Source: Brevibacterium daeguense (GTDB lineage Bacteria; Actinomycetota; Actinomycetes; Actinomycetales; Brevibacteriaceae). From it: 64,000 bases of DNA. Position 1 is the stretch's first letter, and each line of letters begins with the position of its first letter. Where the stretch lies: the NCBI RefSeq assembly GCF_021729135.1, contig NZ_JAJTWW010000001.1, positions 248,001-312,000 on the forward strand. The letters run 5' to 3'. The notes beneath the pieces were generated by a model. The model did no database searches, was not told the DNA's origin, and saw only the letters and a program-made list of their open reading frames with translations. Shown here piece after piece: positions 49,120 to 59,096 of the stretch. Position numbers and translations under genes: made by a program.

Positions 49120-50145
49120 TCAGCCCAGCAGGATCTTGACCTCGTCCCAGCGGTGCTGGGGGACCAGCTTGAGCTGGTCGACGGCTTCCGCCATCCCGAC
49201 ACGGGTGATGTCGGTGCCGGTCAGGCTCGCCATCTTGCCCCACTGCCGGTCGCGCACGATGTCCACAGCCGCCATCCCGAGCCGTGTCGCGAGCACCCGG
49301 TCGTAGGCGGTGGGGGAGCCGCCCCGCTGCAGATGCCCGAGGACGGTTGCGCGTGTCTCGATGCCGGTGTGCTCCTCGATCAGCGGTGCCAGATGGTCGG
49401 CGATTCCGCCCAGCCGCACACGTCCGTGGATATCGAGACCGCGGTCCGACACCTGGGTGTCCATGCCTTCGGGTGCGAAGCCCTCGGCGACGACGACGAT
49501 CGGGGCACGGCCTCGATCCCACGCCGAGCGAACCCACGCATAGATCTGGTCGTAGGTGACCGGGAACTCGGGAAGCAGGATCGCGTGGGCTCCGGATGCC
49601 ATTCCGGCCTGCAGTGCGATCCACCCGACATTGCGTCCCATCACCTCGACGATCATGCATCGGTGGTGCGATTCCGCGGTGGTGCGAAGCCGGTCGATCG
49701 ACTCCGTGGCGATCGACTGCGCCGTGTCGAAGCCGAAGGTGTAGTCGGTGTTGTCGAGGTCATTGTCGATGGTCTTGGGCACTCCGACCACGGGCAGACC
49801 CTCGTCGTCGGCGAGGCGGGCCGCACCTGCGAGCGTCCCCTCGCCGCCGATCGCGATCACGGCATCGATCTGGTTCTCGACCATCACCTCGCGCATCCGC
49901 TCCGGCCCGCCCTGCGAGTAGGGATGAGTCCGCGAAGTGCCCAGGATCGTGCCTCCGCGTCCGGACAGGCCACGGACATCCACCATGTGCAGCGGGTATG
50001 TGTCGTTCTCCAGCAGTCCGCGCCAGCCGTCGCGGATCCCGGTGAAGCCATAGCCGTAGGCCCGGATGCCCTTGCGCACTGCCCCGCGGATGACGGCGTT
50101 GAGGCCCGGGCCGTCGCCGCCGGAAGTGAGGATGCCGATGTTCAT
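49120..50145 (-). CDS. pfkA: 6-phosphofructokinase
   Basis: The 341-residue enzyme phosphorylates fructose 6-phosphate in glycolysis. Motifs: ILTSGGDGPGLNAVIRG, IAIGGEGTLAGAARLAD (Gly103, as in ATP users), GVPKTIDNDLDNTDYTFGFD (Lys124, as in PPi users), and MGRNVGWIALQAGMASGA. The Gly/Lys combination is that of actinobacterial group III ATP-dependent enzymes, so ATP is the likelier donor. Start ATG 50145 follows AGGAGAG; the open frame continues upstream without homology. It lies between the rpoBC and str operons, on the opposite strand. Confidence 0.92.
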   Translation of the reverse strand: MNIGILTSGGDGPGLNAVIRGAVRKGIRAYGYGFTGIRDGWRGLLENDTYPLHMVDVRGLSGRGGTILGTSRTHPYSQGGPERMREVMVENQIDAVIAIGGEGTLAGAARLADDEGLPVVGVPKTIDNDLDNTDYTFGFDTAQSIATESIDRLRTTAESHHRCMIVEVMGRNVGWIALQAGMASGAHAILLPEFPVTYDQIYAWVRSAWDRGRAPIVVVAEGFAPEGMDTQVSDRGLDIHGRVRLGGIADHLAPLIEEHTGIETRATVLGHLQRGGSPTAYDRVLATRLGMAAVDIVRDRQWGKMASLTGTDITRVGMAEAVDQLKLVPQHRWDEVKILLG

Positions 50146-50344
50146 CTGGTGCTCTCCTGTGTTCTCGGCCGATGCTCGGCCGGTTGTGCTGACAGTGCCT
50201 GAACCTGTGCGGACGCTGCGATCCCTGGTCCCGGGCGCCGGCAATCCACAGCCGGAGGACGCCTCGGGTCCGGCCCCGGACGACCTGAGCTGCTCGGGGT
50301 CGAGGGCGATGCGGTCACCGTATTCCCCCGAGGTGAGCAGAAGG

Positions 50345-51055
50345 TTACGACTGCAGGCCCCGTCGTCGCTCGTCTGCCCGCCAATTCGGATCCAGCTTGA
50401 TGTCGTGGCCGGCCATCAGACTGAATCCCGTGAGGATGAGGGTGCCGTTGGATCCATCGCCCCTGGCGTGCTTGTGGATGTCGTTGCCCGCCATGACATT
50501 GAACGTCTTGTCGATGATCCGCACGCCACCGGGCACGTAGATGTCGTGACCTGCCCACATCGAATACGCCTCGAGCGTGACCTGCACGCCGGGACCGAGG
50601 ACCTCGCTCAGGTAGATGCTGTCGCCGCCCATGAGCGCGTACAGGTGCACTACTGGAGTGCCCGGTTGGACGACCAGGTCGCGACCCGACATGATCGCCA
50701 CCGAGTTCTCCGTGCTGCCCGTACCGGCCCGGGCCGGGATGACCTCCCCGGACGGACCCGAGGCGTCCGACGGCACGATCGCTCCGGGGCCGCCGCCGGC
50801 GTAGGGGTGGGGAAAGAGCTGGGAGTTGATCCGGTGGGTCAGCTCGCGGCCCTCGGGCAGATCGTCGATGAGCTCGGGCAGCTCGGAGAGGAATTTGGCC
50901 CGAAGCGCATGCGTCTGCCGCTCGTCGACCTCCCCGGTATCGAGGCGACCGTTGGCGTGGGCCTTCGCGAGGACTTCGAGAACGGCGTCGCGATCCGCGT
51001 CAGCCGCGCGCACTCGCCTGCGCCGCGGCTCGATCTCGCCCTGGGAATCACTCAT
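50345..51055 (-). CDS. DUF1707 protein with LiaF-like C-terminal domain
   Basis: Residues about 13-66 are a DUF1707 (SHOCT-like) domain (RVRAADADRDAVLEVLAKAH; DTGEVDERQTHALRAKF), an actinobacterial module usually joined to membrane or stress-response domains. Residues 110-225 form a beta-rich stretch with a repeated motif (VAIMSGRDLVV, YALMGGDSIYL, YSMWAGHDIYV, FNVMAGNDIHK, FSLMAGHDIKL) similar to the LiaF/cell-wall-active domain. No membrane helix is visible. Start ATG 51055 with TAGTCT 6 nt upstream. Confidence 0.78.
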   Translation of the reverse strand: MSDSQGEIEPRRRRVRAADADRDAVLEVLAKAHANGRLDTGEVDERQTHALRAKFLSELPELIDDLPEGRELTHRINSQLFPHPYAGGGPGAIVPSDASGPSGEVIPARAGTGSTENSVAIMSGRDLVVQPGTPVVHLYALMGGDSIYLSEVLGPGVQVTLEAYSMWAGHDIYVPGGVRIIDKTFNVMAGNDIHKHARGDGSNGTLILTGFSLMAGHDIKLDPNWRADERRRGLQS

Positions 51056-51061
51056 GGGTCC

Positions 51062-51067
51062 AGACTA
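51062..51067 (-). promoter_or_regulatory. Leaderless-type -10 box of the DUF1707 gene
   Basis: TAGTCT on the minus strand, 6 nt before the ATG. Confidence 0.5.
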
Positions 51068-51110
51068 TGGCCACTGCTGTGGTCCGTTCCACACGGGGTC
51101 CAGGCCGACT

Positions 51111-51140
51111 TTGACCATCGGAACCACCACGGTTTACTCT
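51111..51140 (+). promoter_or_regulatory. Distal promoter of the rpsL operon and long leader
   Basis: TTGACC (51111-51116) is followed after 18 bp by TACTCT (51135-51140). The leader to rpsL would be about 310 nt and begins with two hairpins (GACTG/CAGTC near 51148-51166; CGCACG/CGTGCG at 51171-51186). A second possible start region has CATAAT at 51261-51266. No other gene lies in 51056-51460. Confidence 0.58.
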
Positions 51141-51460
51141 TGAGCGTGACTGTTTTTCTGCAGTCATGTCCGCACGCCCGCGTGCGCACCGGACCGTCAG
51201 CTCCGCACAGGACGGCATGCAACCGGGGTGCAAGGTAGTCGTGCAGGCCGCAGAGTCCAGCATAATCAAGGGTCGGCGCTGAGCCATAGGTTCGCGACAC
51301 ACCCGACCTCGGGTTATGTGAGGCCTTGTGATTACTGGGACCAAGGGGGTAGCTTCACTTGGTTCCGGTGGGACATGTTCGAAGAGTGCGGACAGCCGCC
51401 GCCCAAGCGGAGGACTGTCTTCGAGCTTAGGAACAGCGAGAAGCAAATGGAGAAGATTTA

Positions 51461-51835
51461 GTGCCGACTATCCAGCAGCTCGTCCGCAAGGGACGAGAGG
51501 ACAAGGCCGCGAAGAACGCGACGCCGGCCCTCAAGGGCAGCCCGCAGCGCCGTGGCGTGTGCACCCGCGTGTACACCACCACCCCGAAGAAGCCGAACTC
51601 CGCCCTCCGCAAGGTGGCGCGTGTGAAGCTGTCGAGCCAGATCGAGGTCACCGCCTACATTCCCGGCGAGGGCCACAACCTGCAGGAGCACTCCATCGTG
51701 CTCGTGCGCGGCGGTCGTGTGAAGGACCTGCCGGGCGTGCGGTACAAGATCGTGCGCGGCTCGCTCGACACCCAGGGAGTCAAGGGCCGTCAGCAGGCCC
51801 GCAGCCGCTACGGAGCCAAGAGGGAGAAGAAGTAA
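51461..51835 (+). CDS. rpsL: 30S ribosomal protein S12
   Basis: The 124-residue protein has the decoding-centre loops with Lys43 ([12 protein letters not shown]) and Lys88 ([12 protein letters not shown]), the streptomycin-sensitive state. GTG start after GGAGAAG. Its stop overlaps the rpsG start (TAATG). Confidence 0.98.
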   Translation: MPTIQQLVRKGREDKAAKNATPALKGSPQRRGVCTRVYTTTPKKPNSALRKVARVKLSSQIEVTAYIPGEGHNLQEHSIVLVRGGRVKDLPGVRYKIVRGSLDTQGVKGRQQARSRYGAKREKK

Positions 51836-52305
51836 TGCCGCGCAAGGGCCCCGCACCCAAGCGACCGGTCGTCACTGACCCGGTCTACAGTTCACCGCTG
51901 GTCACCCAGCTCATCAACAAGATCCTGCTCGACGGCAAACGCTCGACTGCAGAGCGGATCGTCTACGGAGCGCTCGAGGGCGCCGGCGAGAAGACCAGCA
52001 CGGATCCAGTCGTACTGCTGAAGAAGGCACTCGACAACATCCGGCCCTCGCTCGAAGTCCGCTCGCGTCGCGTCGGCGGCGCGACCTACCAGGTTCCCGT
52101 CGATGTGCGTCCGGTTCGCTCGACCACGCTCGCGCTGCGCTGGCTGGTCGGCTACTCGCGCCAGCGCCGTGAGAAGACCATGACCGAGCGCCTGCAGAAC
52201 GAGATCATGGATGCGAGCAACGGACTTGGTGCCGCTGTGAAGCGTCGCGAAGACACCCACAAGATGGCCGAATCCAACAAGGCCTTCGCCCACTACCGCT
52301 GGTAA
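51835..52305 (+). CDS. rpsG: 30S ribosomal protein S7
   Basis: The 156-residue protein has [31 protein letters not shown] and [17 protein letters not shown]. It nucleates the 30S head and, in other bacteria, regulates the str operon. ATG 51835 shares its first base with the rpsL stop, so translation is coupled. Confidence 0.98.
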   Translation: MPRKGPAPKRPVVTDPVYSSPLVTQLINKILLDGKRSTAERIVYGALEGAGEKTSTDPVVLLKKALDNIRPSLEVRSRRVGGATYQVPVDVRPVRSTTLALRWLVGYSRQRREKTMTERLQNEIMDASNGLGAAVKRREDTHKMAESNKAFAHYRW

Positions 52306-52374
52306 TCGTCAGGTCGGGCGGGTGCGAATCCGTCCGACCGTCGGTTCATGTCATCGAGACGAGAGAGAGACACC

Positions 52375-54480
52375 GTGGCACTCGACGTGCTCACCGACCT
52401 GAATAAGGTCCGCAACATCGGCATCATGGCCCACATCGATGCCGGCAAGACCACCACGACCGAACGCATCCTCTTCTACACCGGCGTCAACTACAAGCTC
52501 GGCGAGACCCACGACGGCGCGTCGACGATGGACTGGATGGAGCAGGAGCAGGAGCGTGGCATCACCATCACCTCCGCCGCCACCACCTGCTACTGGGAAG
52601 ACAACCAGATCAACATCATCGACACCCCGGGTCACGTCGACTTCACCGTCGAGGTGGAGCGCTCGCTGCGCGTGCTCGACGGTGCCGTTGCCGTGTTCGA
52701 CGGCAAGGAGGGTGTCGAGCCGCAGTCGGAGACGGTGTGGCGGCAGGCGGACAAGTACAACGTGCCGCGCGTGTGCTTCGTCAACAAGATGGACAAGCTC
52801 GGCGCCGACTTCTACTTCACGGTCGCGACCATCAAGGACCGTCTCGGTGCCAAGCCGCTCGTCATCCAGCTGCCCATCGGCGCGGAGAACGACTTCCAGG
52901 GCGTCGTCGACCTCGTCGAGATGAAGGCGTGGGTCTGGCCGGACGAGTCCAAGAAGGGCCAGGACATGACCGAGGTCGAGATCCCCGAGGATCTCAAGGA
53001 GCGCGCTGAAGAGTACCGCTCCAACCTCATGGAGGACGTGGCCGAGGCGAACGAAGAGCTCATGGACAAGTACCTCGAGGAGGGCGAGCTCACCATCCCG
53101 GAGATCAAGGCCGGCATCCGCCTGCTCACCATCTCCTCGGCGGCCTTCCCGGTGATGTGCGGCTCGGCGTTCAAGAACAAGGGCGTGCAGCCCATGCTCA
53201 ACGCCGTGATCGACTACCTGCCGAGCCCGCTTGACGTGGAGTCGGTGCAGGGTCACCCTGTGGGCGACGAGGAGACCGTCGTCTCACGGCACCCGTCCGT
53301 GGACGAGCCGTTCTCTGCGCTGGCCTTCAAGGTGGCGACCCACCCGTTCTTCGGCTCGCTGACCTACGTTCGGGTGTACTCCGGCAAGGTCGCGTCCGGT
53401 GCGCAGGTGCTCAACACCACCACCGGCAAGAAGGAGCGCGTCGGCAAGCTCTTCCAGATGCACTCCAACAAGGAGAATCCTGTCGATGAGGCAATCGCCG
53501 GCCACATCTACGCCTTCATCGGCTTCAAGGACACCACCACCGGTGACACCCTGACCGATCCGGCCAACCCCGTCGTGCTCGAGTCGATGAGCTTCCCGGA
53601 TCCCGTGATCTTCGTGGCCATCGAGCCCAAGACCAAGGGCGACCAGGAGAAGCTGTCGACTGCGATCCAGAAGCTGGCCAAGGAGGATCCGACCTTCACC
53701 GTCAACCTCAACGAGGAGACGGGCCAGACCGAGATCGGCGGCATGGGCGAGCTGCACCTCGACATCCTCGTGGATCGGATGAAGCGCGAGTTCAAGGTCG
53801 AGGCGAACGTCGGCAAGCCGCAGGTGGCGTACCGGGAGACCATCCGCCGGAAGGTGGAGAAGGTCGACTACACCCACAAGAAGCAGACCGGTGGATCCGG
53901 CCAGTTCGCGAAGGTGCAGGTCACCTTCGAGCCGCTGGAGGTCACCGGCGACACGATTTACGAGTTCGAGAACGCCATCACGGGCGGCCGTGTGCCGCGC
54001 GAGTACATCCCGAGCGTCGACGCGGGCATCCAGGACGCCATGCAGATGGGCGTGCTGGCCGGCTACCCGCTGGTCGGTGTCAAGGCCACCCTGGTCGACG
54101 GCGCCTACCACGACGTCGACTCCTCGGAGATGGCGTTCAAGATTGCCGGCTCGATGGTCCTCAAGGAGGGCGTCAAGAAGGCGAACCCGGTTCTGCTCGA
54201 ACCGCTGATGGACGTCGAGGTGCGCACGCCCGAGGAGTACATGGGCGACGTGATCGGCGACCTCAACTCGCGGCGCGGTCAGATCCAGTCCATGGAGGAT
54301 GCATCGGGCGTCAAGGTCGTCCGTGCACTTGTCCCGCTTTCGGAGATGTTCGGCTACATCGGCGACCTGCGGTCGAAGACCCAGGGTCGTGCCGTGTACT
54401 CGATGCAGTTCGAGAGCTACTCGGAGGTCCCGAAGGCTGTGTCCGAGGAGATCATCCAGAAGGTCCGCGGCGGAGAGTAA
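52375..54480 (+). CDS. fusA: Elongation factor G
   Basis: The 701-residue translocation GTPase has G1 [16 protein letters not shown]3 DTPGHVDF, G4 NKMD and the domain IV region [10 protein letters not shown]. The GTG at 52375 is chosen ([18 protein letters not shown], the usual N-terminus), with a GAGAGAGA purine stretch upstream; an earlier ATG at 52348 is in frame but would add nine residues. Confidence 0.98.
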   Translation: MALDVLTDLNKVRNIGIMAHIDAGKTTTTERILFYTGVNYKLGETHDGASTMDWMEQEQERGITITSAATTCYWEDNQINIIDTPGHVDFTVEVERSLRVLDGAVAVFDGKEGVEPQSETVWRQADKYNVPRVCFVNKMDKLGADFYFTVATIKDRLGAKPLVIQLPIGAENDFQGVVDLVEMKAWVWPDESKKGQDMTEVEIPEDLKERAEEYRSNLMEDVAEANEELMDKYLEEGELTIPEIKAGIRLLTISSAAFPVMCGSAFKNKGVQPMLNAVIDYLPSPLDVESVQGHPVGDEETVVSRHPSVDEPFSALAFKVATHPFFGSLTYVRVYSGKVASGAQVLNTTTGKKERVGKLFQMHSNKENPVDEAIAGHIYAFIGFKDTTTGDTLTDPANPVVLESMSFPDPVIFVAIEPKTKGDQEKLSTAIQKLAKEDPTFTVNLNEETGQTEIGGMGELHLDILVDRMKREFKVEANVGKPQVAYRETIRRKVEKVDYTHKKQTGGSGQFAKVQVTFEPLEVTGDTIYEFENAITGGRVPREYIPSVDAGIQDAMQMGVLAGYPLVGVKATLVDGAYHDVDSSEMAFKIAGSMVLKEGVKKANPVLLEPLMDVEVRTPEEYMGDVIGDLNSRRGQIQSMEDASGVKVVRALVPLSEMFGYIGDLRSKTQGRAVYSMQFESYSEVPKAVSEEIIQKVRGGE

Positions 54481-54586
54481 TCTCCACCCAGCGCCGGGGA
54501 GCCCATCGGCTCCGCGGCAATTGATAAACAAGGAAAGGCGTAGGATGTGAACCGCATGTCCTGCACCAACCACGAGGAGGAACCCA

Positions 54587-55777
54587 GTGGCAAAGGCTAG
54601 TTTCGAACGGACTAAGCCGCACGTCAACATCGGCACTATCGGTCACGTTGACCACGGTAAGACGACTCTCACCGCGGCGATCACCAAGGTCCTGGCCGAC
54701 AAGTACCCGGATCTGAACGAGGCTCGTGCCTTCGATCAGGTTGACAATGCGCCGGAGGAAAAGCAGCGCGGCATCACCATCAACGTCTCGCACGTTGAGT
54801 ACCAGACCGAGAAGCGTCACTACGCGCACGTCGACGCCCCCGGTCACGCCGACTACATCAAGAACATGATCACCGGCGCCGCCCAGATGGACGGTGCGAT
54901 CCTGGTGGTCGCTGCAACCGACGGCCCCATGCCGCAGACCCGTGAGCACGTGCTGCTCGCTCGTCAGGTGGGCGTGCCCTACATCGTGGTGGCACTGAAC
55001 AAGTCGGACATGGTCGACGACGAGGAGCTCCTCGAGCTCGTCGAGATGGAAGTCCGCGAGCTGCTGTCCGATCAGGAGTTCCCGGGCGACGACGCGCCTG
55101 TCGTCAAGGTCTCGGCGCTCAAGGCCCTCGAGGGGGACCCCGAGTGGGTCAAGTCCGTCGAGGAACTGATGGATCAGGTCGACGAGAACGTTCCGGAGCC
55201 GGAGCGCGATGTCGACAAGCCGTTCCTGATGCCCGTTGAGGACGTCTTCACCATCACCGGTCGCGGCACCGTCGTCACCGGTCGTGTGGAGCGCGGAGTG
55301 CTGCTGCCGAACGAGGAAATCGAGATCGTCGGCATCAAGGATTCGCAGAAGACCACCGTCACCGCAATCGAGATGTTCCGCAAGACCCTGCCGGACGCTC
55401 GTGCAGGTGAGAACGTCGGTCTGCTGCTCCGCGGCACCAAGCGCGAGGACGTCGAGCGCGGCCAGGTCATCGTGAAGCCGGGCTCGATCACCCCGCACAC
55501 CAAGTTCGAGGGCCAGGTCTACATCCTGTCCAAGGACGAGGGCGGACGTCACAACCCGTTCTACTCGAACTACCGTCCGCAGTTCTACTTCCGGACCACG
55601 GACGTCACCGGCGTCATCACGCTGCCCGAGGGCACCGAGATGGTCATGCCGGGCGACAACACCGATATGTCGGTCGAGCTGATCCAGCCGATCGCCATGG
55701 AGGAAGGTCTGCGCTTCGCGATCCGCGAAGGCGGTCGCACCGTCGGCGCCGGTCGCGTCACCAAGATCAACGAGTGA
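54587..55777 (+). CDS. tuf: Elongation factor Tu
   Basis: The 396-residue GTPase has [23 protein letters not shown] and [15 protein letters not shown] start with GAGGAGG upstream. The 106-bp gap after fusA includes TTGATA (54521) and TAGGAT (54541), but at 14 bp spacing they are doubtful as a promoter pair. Confidence 0.98.
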   Translation: MAKASFERTKPHVNIGTIGHVDHGKTTLTAAITKVLADKYPDLNEARAFDQVDNAPEEKQRGITINVSHVEYQTEKRHYAHVDAPGHADYIKNMITGAAQMDGAILVVAATDGPMPQTREHVLLARQVGVPYIVVALNKSDMVDDEELLELVEMEVRELLSDQEFPGDDAPVVKVSALKALEGDPEWVKSVEELMDQVDENVPEPERDVDKPFLMPVEDVFTITGRGTVVTGRVERGVLLPNEEIEIVGIKDSQKTTVTAIEMFRKTLPDARAGENVGLLLRGTKREDVERGQVIVKPGSITPHTKFEGQVYILSKDEGGRHNPFYSNYRPQFYFRTTDVTGVITLPEGTEMVMPGDNTDMSVELIQPIAMEEGLRFAIREGGRTVGAGRVTKINE

Positions 55778-55810
55778 GCACCATCATCCGCTGATCTGCG
55801 CTGACGCGCT

Positions 55811-55842
55811 GAGGGCCCCAGGGAGAAATCCTTGGGGCCCTC
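55811..55842 (+). terminator. Terminator after tuf
   Basis: GAGGGCCCC (55811-55819) pairs with GGGGCCCTC (55834-55842), with extra inner GG/CC pairing; a pyrimidine-rich stretch with T runs follows. Confidence 0.85.
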
Positions 55843-55914
55843 GCTGTCTTTCTTCGCTTTTGGCAGTAGTGTTGTGGCAACTGAACTTGCCGCTCGAGGA
55901 GTGAGGTCTCGACT

Positions 55915-57216
55915 ATGCCGTCGAAGGGAAAGCCATCGCCCCGGTTCGGGCTGCTGGCAGCAGGCGCGGCCGCGGTGCTCGGCCTCAGCGGGTGCCAGGC
56001 GCCGCAGGACAGCTCGACACTGACGTGGTACATCAACCCCGACAACGGGGGGCAGGCGGCCCTGGCGGAGAAGTGCACCGAAGAAGCGGCCGGCGAGTAC
56101 ACGATCAGCACCTCGGTGCTGCCCAACGACGCCGCCAGCCAGCGTGAGCAGCTGATCCGGAGGCTCGCCTCGCAGGATGATTCGATCGACATCATGAGCC
56201 TGGACACGGTCTACGTTCCGGAATTCGCCAACGCGGACTACCTGGCCCCTGTGCCCCAGGAATACGTCGAGTCGTTCACGAAGGACGTCGTGGAGGCCGC
56301 GGTGGAGTCCTCGTACTGGGAGGACGAGCTGGTGGCTGCGCCCATCCAGGCCAACACCCAGATCCTCTGGTACCGCAAATCCGTCGCCGAGGCGGCCGGA
56401 CTCGACATGTCCGGTCAGGTGACCTGGGATCAGCTCATCGAGGCCGCCCGCGATCAGGACAAGGAGATCGGCGTCCACGGCATCAGGGCCGAGTCCCTGA
56501 CAGTGTGGGTCAACGCGCTCATCGAATCCCAGAACGAGCAGATCGTGCGCACTCCGGAGGCCGACCCCGAGAACACTGAGCTGGGAATCGACTCGCCGGC
56601 AGGCACTCGGGCCGCGGAGATCGTCTCGACGATCGGCAAGGAGGGGTTGGCCGGCCCGAGCTTCTCCAACCTCGACGAGAACGGGGCGATGCTGCGCTTC
56701 CAGAGTGACAACGGCGGGTTCATGGTCAACTGGCCGTTCGTGTACTCCGCGATGGCCGCCGCCGTCGAGGACGGCAGCCTCGACCAGGAGGTCTTCGACG
56801 ACGTGGGGTGGACGACCTACCCGTCCGTCGAGGAGGGCACGCCGGGAGCTGCTCCCTTCGGCGGAGTGAAACTCGCCGTCGGGGCCTTCTCGGCGAACCC
56901 CGAGGCGGCGTTCGCGGCGATCGACTGCATCCGGCAGCCGGAGAACCAAGCCCAGTACTTCGTCACTGACGGCCTGCCGCCCGCCACCCGCGCAGCCTTC
57001 GATGATCCTGCCGTCAAGGAGGAGCTGCCGTATTCGCAGACCATTCTCGACTCCCTCGAGAATGCCGCCTCCCGTCCGGTCTCGCCGTACTACAACACCA
57101 TCACCGGCGGGATCCAGCGGACCTGGCACCCGCCCGAGAGCGTGAATCCGGAGACGACTCCGGCTGAGTCGTCCCAGCTCATCATCGACATCCTGCAGGG
57201 GGAGGCGCTGCTGTGA
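55915..57216 (+). CDS. ABC importer substrate-binding lipoprotein (LpqY-like)
   Basis: The 433-residue lipoprotein has a signal peptide and lipobox LSGC (Cys at about residue 27), then a family 1 sugar-binding fold (LTWYINPDNGGQAALAEKC; GGVKLAVGAFSANPEAAFAA). Overall form and gene order match the mycobacterial LpqY-SugABC trehalose importer; the substrate here is inferred. ATG follows GAGG at 8 nt. It is the first gene of a four-gene set with overlapping junctions. A weak inverted pair GGCAA/TTGCC (55876-55891) precedes it. Confidence 0.83.
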   Translation: MPSKGKPSPRFGLLAAGAAAVLGLSGCQAPQDSSTLTWYINPDNGGQAALAEKCTEEAAGEYTISTSVLPNDAASQREQLIRRLASQDDSIDIMSLDTVYVPEFANADYLAPVPQEYVESFTKDVVEAAVESSYWEDELVAAPIQANTQILWYRKSVAEAAGLDMSGQVTWDQLIEAARDQDKEIGVHGIRAESLTVWVNALIESQNEQIVRTPEADPENTELGIDSPAGTRAAEIVSTIGKEGLAGPSFSNLDENGAMLRFQSDNGGFMVNWPFVYSAMAAAVEDGSLDQEVFDDVGWTTYPSVEEGTPGAAPFGGVKLAVGAFSANPEAAFAAIDCIRQPENQAQYFVTDGLPPATRAAFDDPAVKEELPYSQTILDSLENAASRPVSPYYNTITGGIQRTWHPPESVNPETTPAESSQLIIDILQGEALL

Positions 57217-58184
57217 GCGATGCAACGAAGATCCTCAAGACCGACGCCGGCAATGGGGCCGGGGGCAGCGGCGCGGCCGGTGCCGGCAGCAAGGGCAAGC
57301 CTGTGAAGTCGGACCGGGCGAAATCAGAGGCGCGGCTCGGCCTCATGCTGGCCGGGCCGGCAGCCATCGTGCTGCTGCTCGTCACCGCCTATCCGATTCT
57401 GCAGGCCGCGTTCCAGTCGCTGTTCAACCTGCGCCTGACCGACCCGGAGAACGCGTACTTCAACTGGGGCATGAACTATGTCACCGTGCTGACTGATCCG
57501 CTGTGGTGGCAGACCCTCGGTTTCACCGTGCTGATCACCGTGGTCACCGTGGCGGTGGAGCTGGTGCTCGGGTTCTTCTTCGCAATGGTGATGCTCAACG
57601 CGATGAAGGGCGTGCGCGGGCCGATCCGCACCATCATCCTCATTCCCTACGGGATCATCACCGTGGTCGCGGCGTTCTCCTTCAGATATGCATTCGACCT
57701 CGGCACCGGATTCGTCGGCACCTGGTTCGGAATGGAGACCTTCGACTGGTTCGGCAATTTCTGGTCCTCGTTCTTCGTCATCGCATTCGCGGAGATCTGG
57801 AAGACCACCCCATTCATCTCCCTGCTGATGCTCGCGGGCCTGGCGCAGGTCCCCGGGGACATGCTGGAGGCGGCCACGGTCGACGGCGCCACGTGGTGGC
57901 AGCGCCTCACGAGGGTGGTGCTGCCGAATATGAAGGGCGCGATCATGGTCGCGCTGATGTTCCGCACCCTCGAAGCATTCCGCATCTTCGACTCCGTCTT
58001 CGTGATGACGAACGGAGCCAACGGCACGGCGACCGTGTCCTCACTGGCCTACGACCAGACGATCTCCCAGCTGCAGACCGGCCTCGGCTCCGCGGTGTCG
58101 GTCCTCCTATTCATCTGCGTCGGCCTGATCTGCCTGCTGTTCATCAAGGGGTTCAATGTGAACCTCGGATCGTCGAAGGACTGA
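57213..58184 (+). CDS. sugA: ABC sugar importer permease (SugA-like)
   Basis: The 323-residue protein has a charged/glycine-rich N-terminal extension, six membrane helices and the EAA loop MLEAATVDGATWWQRLTRVVLP that contacts the ATPase. GTG start overlaps the binding-protein stop (GTGA). Confidence 0.85.
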   Translation: MSDATKILKTDAGNGAGGSGAAGAGSKGKPVKSDRAKSEARLGLMLAGPAAIVLLLVTAYPILQAAFQSLFNLRLTDPENAYFNWGMNYVTVLTDPLWWQTLGFTVLITVVTVAVELVLGFFFAMVMLNAMKGVRGPIRTIILIPYGIITVVAAFSFRYAFDLGTGFVGTWFGMETFDWFGNFWSSFFVIAFAEIWKTTPFISLLMLAGLAQVPGDMLEAATVDGATWWQRLTRVVLPNMKGAIMVALMFRTLEAFRIFDSVFVMTNGANGTATVSSLAYDQTISQLQTGLGSAVSVLLFICVGLICLLFIKGFNVNLGSSKD

Positions 58185-58188
58185 GTCG

Positions 58189-59028
58189 ATGAAGATGACA
58201 CCCGTCACCCGGATCCTGTGGATCGTAGCGTTCGCGCTCATCGCACTGTGGGCGCTGTTCCCGGTGGTCTGGATTCTGTCCCTGTCGCTCAAGAGCTCCT
58301 CGGACGTCTCCAATCGCCAGTTCTGGCCGACGGAGATCTCATGGGAGAACTACCAGCTGATCATCGATGGCGGCGCGAGAGACCTGTTCCTGCCCGCGCT
58401 GCGCAACTCGATCGGAATCTCCCTGATCGCCACGCTCATCGCCGTGCTGCTCGCGACACTGGCGGCCTATGCGATTGCGCGGCTCGACTTCCCGGGCAAG
58501 AACTTCGTGCTGTACTCGTCATTGGCGATCACGGTCTTCCCGGTGATCTCCATCGTGACGCCGCTGTTCAACCTGTGGTCGCAGATCGGACTGTACGACA
58601 CCTGGCTGGGCCTCATCATCCCGTATCTGTCCCTCACGGTCCCGATCTCGATCTGGACCCTGACGTCCTTCTTCCGCGAGATCCCGTGGGAGCTGGAGCA
58701 GGCGGCGCAGGTCGACGGCGCCACGCCCTTCCAGGCCTTCCGCAAGGTCATCGTGCCGCTTGCTCTGCCCGGAGTCTTCACCACCGCCATCATCGCCTTC
58801 TTCATCGCGTGGAACGACTTCCTCTACGGCATCTCCCTGACGTCCACCTCGGCTGCGCGGCCGGTGCCCGCGGCCCTGTCGTTCTTCACCGGCGCCTCCC
58901 AGTTCGAGGAGCCCGCCGGCTCGATCGCCGCGGCCTCGATCGTCGTCACGATCCCGGTCATCATCATCGTGCTGCTCTTCCAGCGCCAGATCGTGTCCGG
59001 ACTGACCTCGGGAGCGGTGAAGGGATGA
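58189..59028 (+). CDS. sugB: ABC sugar importer permease (SugB-like)
   Basis: The 279-residue protein has six membrane helices and the EAA loop ELEQAAQVDGATPFQAFRKV. ATG 58189 lies 4 nt after the sugA stop. It pairs with SugA to form the channel. Confidence 0.85.
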   Translation: MKMTPVTRILWIVAFALIALWALFPVVWILSLSLKSSSDVSNRQFWPTEISWENYQLIIDGGARDLFLPALRNSIGISLIATLIAVLLATLAAYAIARLDFPGKNFVLYSSLAITVFPVISIVTPLFNLWSQIGLYDTWLGLIIPYLSLTVPISIWTLTSFFREIPWELEQAAQVDGATPFQAFRKVIVPLALPGVFTTAIIAFFIAWNDFLYGISLTSTSAARPVPAALSFFTGASQFEEPAGSIAAASIVVTIPVIIIVLLFQRQIVSGLTSGAVKG

Positions 59029-59096
59029 CTCACAGCAGCGCCGAATCCGTCGCATCCACTGGTTCTGCACGTCCTACAGGAGCACAGCATGGCTGA
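59025..59096 (+). CDS. Possible 23-codon coupling peptide between sugB and sugC
   Basis: An ATG overlapping the sugB stop (ATGA) opens a 23-codon frame, rich in Ser, Ala, Thr and Gly, that ends in a TGA 5 nt inside sugC, after the sugC ribosome site. No product similarity is known to me. It may couple sugC translation to sugB, or be accidental. Confidence 0.35.
   Translation: MTHSSAESVASTGSARPTGAQHG

Noticed and set aside
49120..50145. PPi-dependent phosphofructokinase
   Set aside because: The Lys in PKTIDND suggests it, but the Gly in GGEGT is the ATP-type residue; the mixed pattern fits known actinobacterial ATP enzymes.
54521..54546. Separate tuf promoter TTGATA/TAGGAT
   Set aside because: Spacing is 14 bp, too short for a normal promoter.
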